DNA from: Demequina sediminicola
Lineage (GTDB): Bacteria; Actinomycetota; Actinomycetes; Actinomycetales; Demequinaceae
DNA: 64,000 nucleotides
NCBI RefSeq assembly: GCF_000975055.1
Contig: NZ_BBRB01000002.1
Location: 248,001-312,000, forward strand
Direction: 5' to 3'
The position numbers were made by a program, and so were the translations under genes. The notes under the pieces are model-generated. The model was given only the letters and a program-made list of their open reading frames with translations. It did no database searches and was not told the origin of the DNA. Shown here piece after piece: positions 61,546 to 64,000 of the stretch (position 1 is its first letter; every line of letters starts with the position of its first letter).

Positions 61546-62267
61546 GATGCCCATCCCTGCGGAATCGTGAGTACGTACCCGGGGTGAATGATGTCGGGGT
61601 CTGTGCCGATGATGTCGCGGTTGACCTCGTACAGTTCGGGCCAGGCAGCCGCGATGTCGCTTTCCGTGCTCTCGGCTCCCAGGGTGGAGGCGGTGACGCT
61701 CCAGAGTGACTCACCGGGTTTGACCGTGATGGAGCCCGCGGCTGCGGCCTCGTCACTGAGATCCTTGGTCTCGTCACTGAGATGCTCCGTGAGTGTCACT
61801 GCGGTGACCTCATGCACCGAGTCATCGGCGACGTCGGATGCTTCAGTTGCGGCGGTGTTCACCGTCGCCGAGGGACTGTCGAGCCAGCCGGCCGAGTCGT
61901 GGGGAGTATCGGTTGTGGCAAAGGCCGGGCCAGCAGCTCCGGACGCCACTGCTACGCCGAGCGCCGTTGCGACCACGCGCCGCCATCCAGCGGGAGCCCA
62001 CCGGCTGACCATGGTCCATGTCCTGCGGCTCCCGACGCTGAGTGCCATGAGAAGGGCTGTCAGGCTGAGATAAACGCCGATCGCAGCGCCCACAGTGCAG
62101 CAAGCGAGCAGAACGACGTCATCGATGCTCCAGGACGCGTGGGTGGTACTGGTGACGAGGGTCCATGCTGTCCACGCAAGCCCGCCTGTGACCGCAGGTG
62201 TCGCGAGCACGAGGGCAACGGCGATCACGATACGCGCAATCCGCCTCGGTGTGGATATGGGGCTCAT
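61542..62267 (-). CDS. LysM domain membrane-anchored protein
   Basis: A 241-residue protein with two hydrophobic segments (IARIVIAVALVLATPAVTGGLAWTAW and DDVVLLACCTVGAAIGVYLSLTALLMAL), a third short one (VVATALGVAVASGAAGPAFA) and an Ala/Thr/Ser/Asp-rich linker, then a LysM-like end: SITVKPGESLWSVTASTLGAESTESDIAAAWPELYEVNRDIIGTDPDIIHPGYVLTIP. LysM binds peptidoglycan or chitin-type glycans. ATG 62267 has GGAGAG 4 bases away; ATG 62285 is possible. Likely a wall-binding envelope protein. Confidence 0.82.
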   Translation of the reverse strand: MSPISTPRRIARIVIAVALVLATPAVTGGLAWTAWTLVTSTTHASWSIDDVVLLACCTVGAAIGVYLSLTALLMALSVGSRRTWTMVSRWAPAGWRRVVATALGVAVASGAAGPAFATTDTPHDSAGWLDSPSATVNTAATEASDVADDSVHEVTAVTLTEHLSDETKDLSDEAAAAGSITVKPGESLWSVTASTLGAESTESDIAAAWPELYEVNRDIIGTDPDIIHPGYVLTIPQGWAS

Positions 62268-62364
62268 GATGCTCTCCAATGTCATTTGATGCTGTTTGAT
62301 GACACTAGATGTAGTCCACTGTGATGGCATTGTCTAGGGCGAGCATGACTCCTGTGGAAAGCGC

Positions 62365-62370
62365 TAGCGT
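62365..62370 (+). promoter_or_regulatory. Putative -10 element (TAGCGT), leaderless start
   Basis: TAGCGT is followed by 6 bases and ATG 62377. No ribosome site. Confidence 0.4.
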
Positions 62371-62376
62371 GTGCGC

Positions 62377-62892
62377 ATGCGTTGGGATGACCTCTTTGAT
62401 GACTTGGAAGGCCAGGCTCAAGCTGCTGAGGTCGAAGCGTGGCGCGCGGATGTGACCGCAAGGACGCGATCGGAACTCGCTGACGTTCCGGTCTTCGAAC
62501 GCCTGCTCGCGACGATCGGGCACGCGGTGACGCTGTGGTGCCGCGATGGAGTGCCCGTCCGTGGAACGCTGAATGATGTCGCTGCGAGTTGGCTATTGAT
62601 TGGGGATCACGCCGGACGTGAGCATGTGGTGCCCACGGGTGCGGTCGGGCACCTAGACGGACTTGCCCACTCGACGGCGAGCGCCACTGTCGTCGAGAAG
62701 TCGCTGACCTTGGCCAGCGTTCTGCGAGGCCTCTCCCGAGATCGAGCGCGAGTCATGTTGGTGGTGAACTCGGGGACTGTGGTGGGTGTCATCCAGGCTG
62801 TCGGCGCCGACTGGTGCGACGTGCGTACGGACCAGGGCACTACCGTGACAGTGCGCCTTGAGGCGCTATTGCGCTGCTCGTCTGCTGGGTAG
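62377..62892 (+). CDS. Conserved hypothetical actinobacterial protein
   Basis: A 171-residue soluble protein. The beginning MRWDDLFDDLEGQAQAAEVEAWRADV is one I have seen in many actinobacterial genomes near secA/LysM genes, without an assigned function. The middle (VTLWCRDGVPVRGTLNDVAASWLLIGDHAGREHVVPTGAVGHLDGL) reads like a small beta-barrel, perhaps Sm-like or PRC-barrel-like; this is inference. ATG 62377 is chosen over GTG 62371 for the -10 spacing. Confidence 0.72.
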   Translation: MRWDDLFDDLEGQAQAAEVEAWRADVTARTRSELADVPVFERLLATIGHAVTLWCRDGVPVRGTLNDVAASWLLIGDHAGREHVVPTGAVGHLDGLAHSTASATVVEKSLTLASVLRGLSRDRARVMLVVNSGTVVGVIQAVGADWCDVRTDQGTTVTVRLEALLRCSSAG

Positions 62893-62936
62893 AGTCAGTA
62901 CGGCTCGGTGAGTGGGCCTGGGCGACGGCGAGGGCC

Positions 62937-63143
62937 TTATGCGTCCTCGTGGGCCTTACTGCGTGCGGCTGCGTATTGGCGTTCGATGTATGACTCGAGT
63001 TCCGCGGACTCTACGCGCCAGATCCCTCGACCGCCTACCTGAATGGCGGGGAGCTCCCCACTGCGCACCAGCGAATACGCCTGCTGCGAGGAAATGTTCA
63101 GGACTTCCTGAACATCTTCGAGTTTGAGAAACCGCTGTGCCAT
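62937..63143 (-). CDS. Small helix-turn-helix DNA-binding protein (excisionase/MerR-like fold)
   Basis: A 68-residue protein consisting of a single winged-helix domain: FLKLEDVQEVLNISSQQAYSLVRSGELPAIQVGGRGIWRVESAELESYIERQY. This is the AlpA/excisionase or BldC-like type. There is no integrase, phage gene or att-like repeat nearby, and homologues are core genes in actinobacteria, so it is probably a housekeeping regulator. ATG 63143 lies 6 bases after CACAAT with no ribosome site. The longer upstream frame is not protein-like. Confidence 0.82.
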   Translation of the reverse strand: MAQRFLKLEDVQEVLNISSQQAYSLVRSGELPAIQVGGRGIWRVESAELESYIERQYAAARSKAHEDA

Positions 63144-63149
63144 AGCGCC

Positions 63150-63155
63150 ATTGTG
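63150..63155 (-). promoter_or_regulatory. Putative -10 element (CACAAT) for the HTH gene
   Basis: On the minus strand CACAAT is followed by 6 bases and the ATG, the same layout as GACAAT before hemQ. Confidence 0.4.
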
Positions 63156-63254
63156 GCATGACCACAAGGCGTTCCTGGGTTGTCCACAGGACTTGTCGCG
63201 TGACGTGAGGACGGGCACTCTTGGCTCAGCCAAAGAACATTCCAGGGGGAAACG

Positions 63255-63902
63255 ATGCACGACGATGCTCCAGTCGCAGGAAGATTGAGGCGGCCGAGCT
63301 GGAAGGATCCTCGTTTGTTGGCGGGGATCCTCCTCATTGCGGTGTCCGTGGTGGGGGTTGGTCTGGTGGTGCGATCAGCCGATGTGACTGTGGACTACTA
63401 CATGGCAGACGAGACACTCCCGCCTGGCACGGTGCTCACCGAGGACAATGTGCGCGTCTCGTCCGCGAAGGTCGATGGCGACATGTACTGGGAGGCCACG
63501 GGTGCCGACTCAGATGATGCCGTTCCTTACGGTGCCGTCGTGACCCGCACCATCACGGCCGGTGAGCTGTTACCGGTCAGCGCTACTGCAGATGCCGACA
63601 AGATAGGCCTCAGGCCGCTTCCGGTCGCGGCGTCGCTGCCAGTCTCTGAGGACATAGGCGTGGGATCGGTCGTGGACATTTGGATGACGGTCGCTGTTCC
63701 CGCTGATGGTGGCATCGAGTCAGCGACCGTCATTGTGGCCGAGCAAGTTGCCGTCACGGCCATCGAGCGCAGCGAGTCAAACTTTGGGGGCGGTCACGGC
63801 GCCACAGTCCACGTCGCTATCGATCACGCCGAGGTGCCTGCGTTTTTGCAGGCGATCTCACGCGAGGGCGAGCTGGTCGTCGTGGGCTGGGGTGGAGCCT
63901 GA
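63255..63902 (+). CDS. SAF domain protein (CpaB-like)
   Basis: A 215-residue membrane-anchored protein: basic N-terminus, one helix (LLAGILLIAVSVVGVGLVV, about 22-41), then a SAF domain (ADETLPPGTVLTEDNVRVSSAKV, YGAVVTRTITAGELLPVSATAD) and a second beta domain (VDIWMTVAVPADGG). SAF proteins of this form resemble CpaB/RcpC of Tad pili. AGGGGG lies 5 bases before ATG 63255. TTA at 63570-63572 is an in-frame leucine codon. The next gene overlaps by 1 base (TGATG). Confidence 0.8.
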   Translation: MHDDAPVAGRLRRPSWKDPRLLAGILLIAVSVVGVGLVVRSADVTVDYYMADETLPPGTVLTEDNVRVSSAKVDGDMYWEATGADSDDAVPYGAVVTRTITAGELLPVSATADADKIGLRPLPVAASLPVSEDIGVGSVVDIWMTVAVPADGGIESATVIVAEQVAVTAIERSESNFGGGHGATVHVAIDHAEVPAFLQAISREGELVVVGWGGA

Positions 63903-64000
63903 TGGGAGCGACGAATGTTCTCGTCGCCGTGCGAGGGTCCGCAGAATCCGGTGTGAGTGCCGCGCTCGATGCGCGTCGGGAACTCACCGTTGCTCGACGC
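63902..64000 (+). CDS. Start of a gene cut by the window edge, possibly CpaE/septum-site type
   Basis: The ATG overlaps the SAF-gene stop by one base and 33 codons are present (MGATNVLVAVRGSAESG...). The start and its position after a CpaB-like gene suggest a CpaE/TadZ or septum-site determining-like ATPase, but no diagnostic motif is inside the window. Confidence 0.5.
   Translation, partial: MGATNVLVAVRGSAESGVSAALDARRELTVARR

Noticed and set aside
62937..63143. Excisionase of an integrated element
   Set aside because: No integrase, phage genes or att-like direct repeats nearby; flanks are core genes. Kept as a small HTH regulator.

Overview
The window is 64 kb of GC-rich DNA from the chromosome of an actinobacterium, most likely a member of the Micrococcales or a close relative. 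The evidence is gene content and order: mfd, a SurA-like lipoprotein, mazG, eno, ftsB, DUF501, ppx and a leucine tRNA at the left, and whiB, DUF3499, manB, sahH, mtrA, mtrB, lpqB, comF, hpf and secA at the right. Both blocks match the order I know from Mycobacterium tuberculosis (mfd to ppx2, and whiB2 to secA1). GTG and TTG starts, 1-8 bp start/stop overlaps, WhiB, DtxR/IdeR-type iron control and coproporphyrin-dependent heme synthesis also fit. No rRNA, CRISPR array, prophage or insertion sequence is visible; this is core chromosome.

Layout. 1-9.7 kb: transcription-coupled repair (mfd, cut by the window edge), a lipoprotein, MazG, enolase, FtsB, DUF501, Ppx/GppA, tRNA-Leu(UAA) and a Bax-inhibitor-like membrane protein. 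9.7-18.8 kb: a CE7 esterase, MsrA, an AI-2E-family exporter, RlmC-like rRNA methyltransferase, a polysaccharide deacetylase with a suspicious N-terminus, GreA, DUF4307, a small membrane protein, hemolysin III and undecaprenyl-diphosphate synthase. 18.9-25.8 kb: PIN-PhoH, then a six-gene minus-strand ferric-siderophore operon (two permeases, ATPase, an unrecognised 157-residue protein, binding lipoprotein, siderophore-interacting reductase) headed by a near-consensus iron box. 25.9-31.6 kb: heme genes, hemA divergent from hemE-hemY-hemQ-hemH. 31.7-45 kb: cell-envelope genes (two LytR-CpsA-Psr ligases, two family-2 glycosyltransferases around whiB, DUF5719, phosphomannomutase) with a cation-efflux protein and SahH. 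45-52.3 kb: RDD protein, SpoIIM-like protein and a five-gene operon (membrane protein, DUF4129, DUF4350, MoxR, DUF58) of unknown purpose. 52.4-61.1 kb: mtrA-mtrB-lpqB, comF, hpf, secA. 61.1-64 kb: an Rv3235-like protein, LysM protein, a hypothetical protein, a small HTH protein, an SAF-domain (CpaB-like) protein and the first codons of what may be a CpaE/septum-site-type protein.

How it works together. Iron uptake lies directly beside heme synthesis. Lipid-carrier synthesis (UppS), LCP ligases, glycosyltransferases, ManB and MtrAB-LpqB form an envelope-building theme. SecA, HPF and ComF follow MtrAB as in other actinobacteria.

Structure outside the genes is the least explained part. Three intergenic palindromes share a CCATTTCG core; the two best lie between convergent genes. 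Several intergenic regions carry short tandem duplications, including one that repeats the secA stop codon three times. About a dozen genes show a TANNNT- or NANNNT-like hexamer 5-8 bases (usually 6) before the start codon and no Shine-Dalgarno sequence, the signature of leaderless transcription. The best candidates for undescribed biology are the MoxR/DUF58/DUF4350/DUF4129 operon, the orphan 157-residue gene in the siderophore operon, the short-variable-arm tRNA-Leu(UAA) and the palindrome family.
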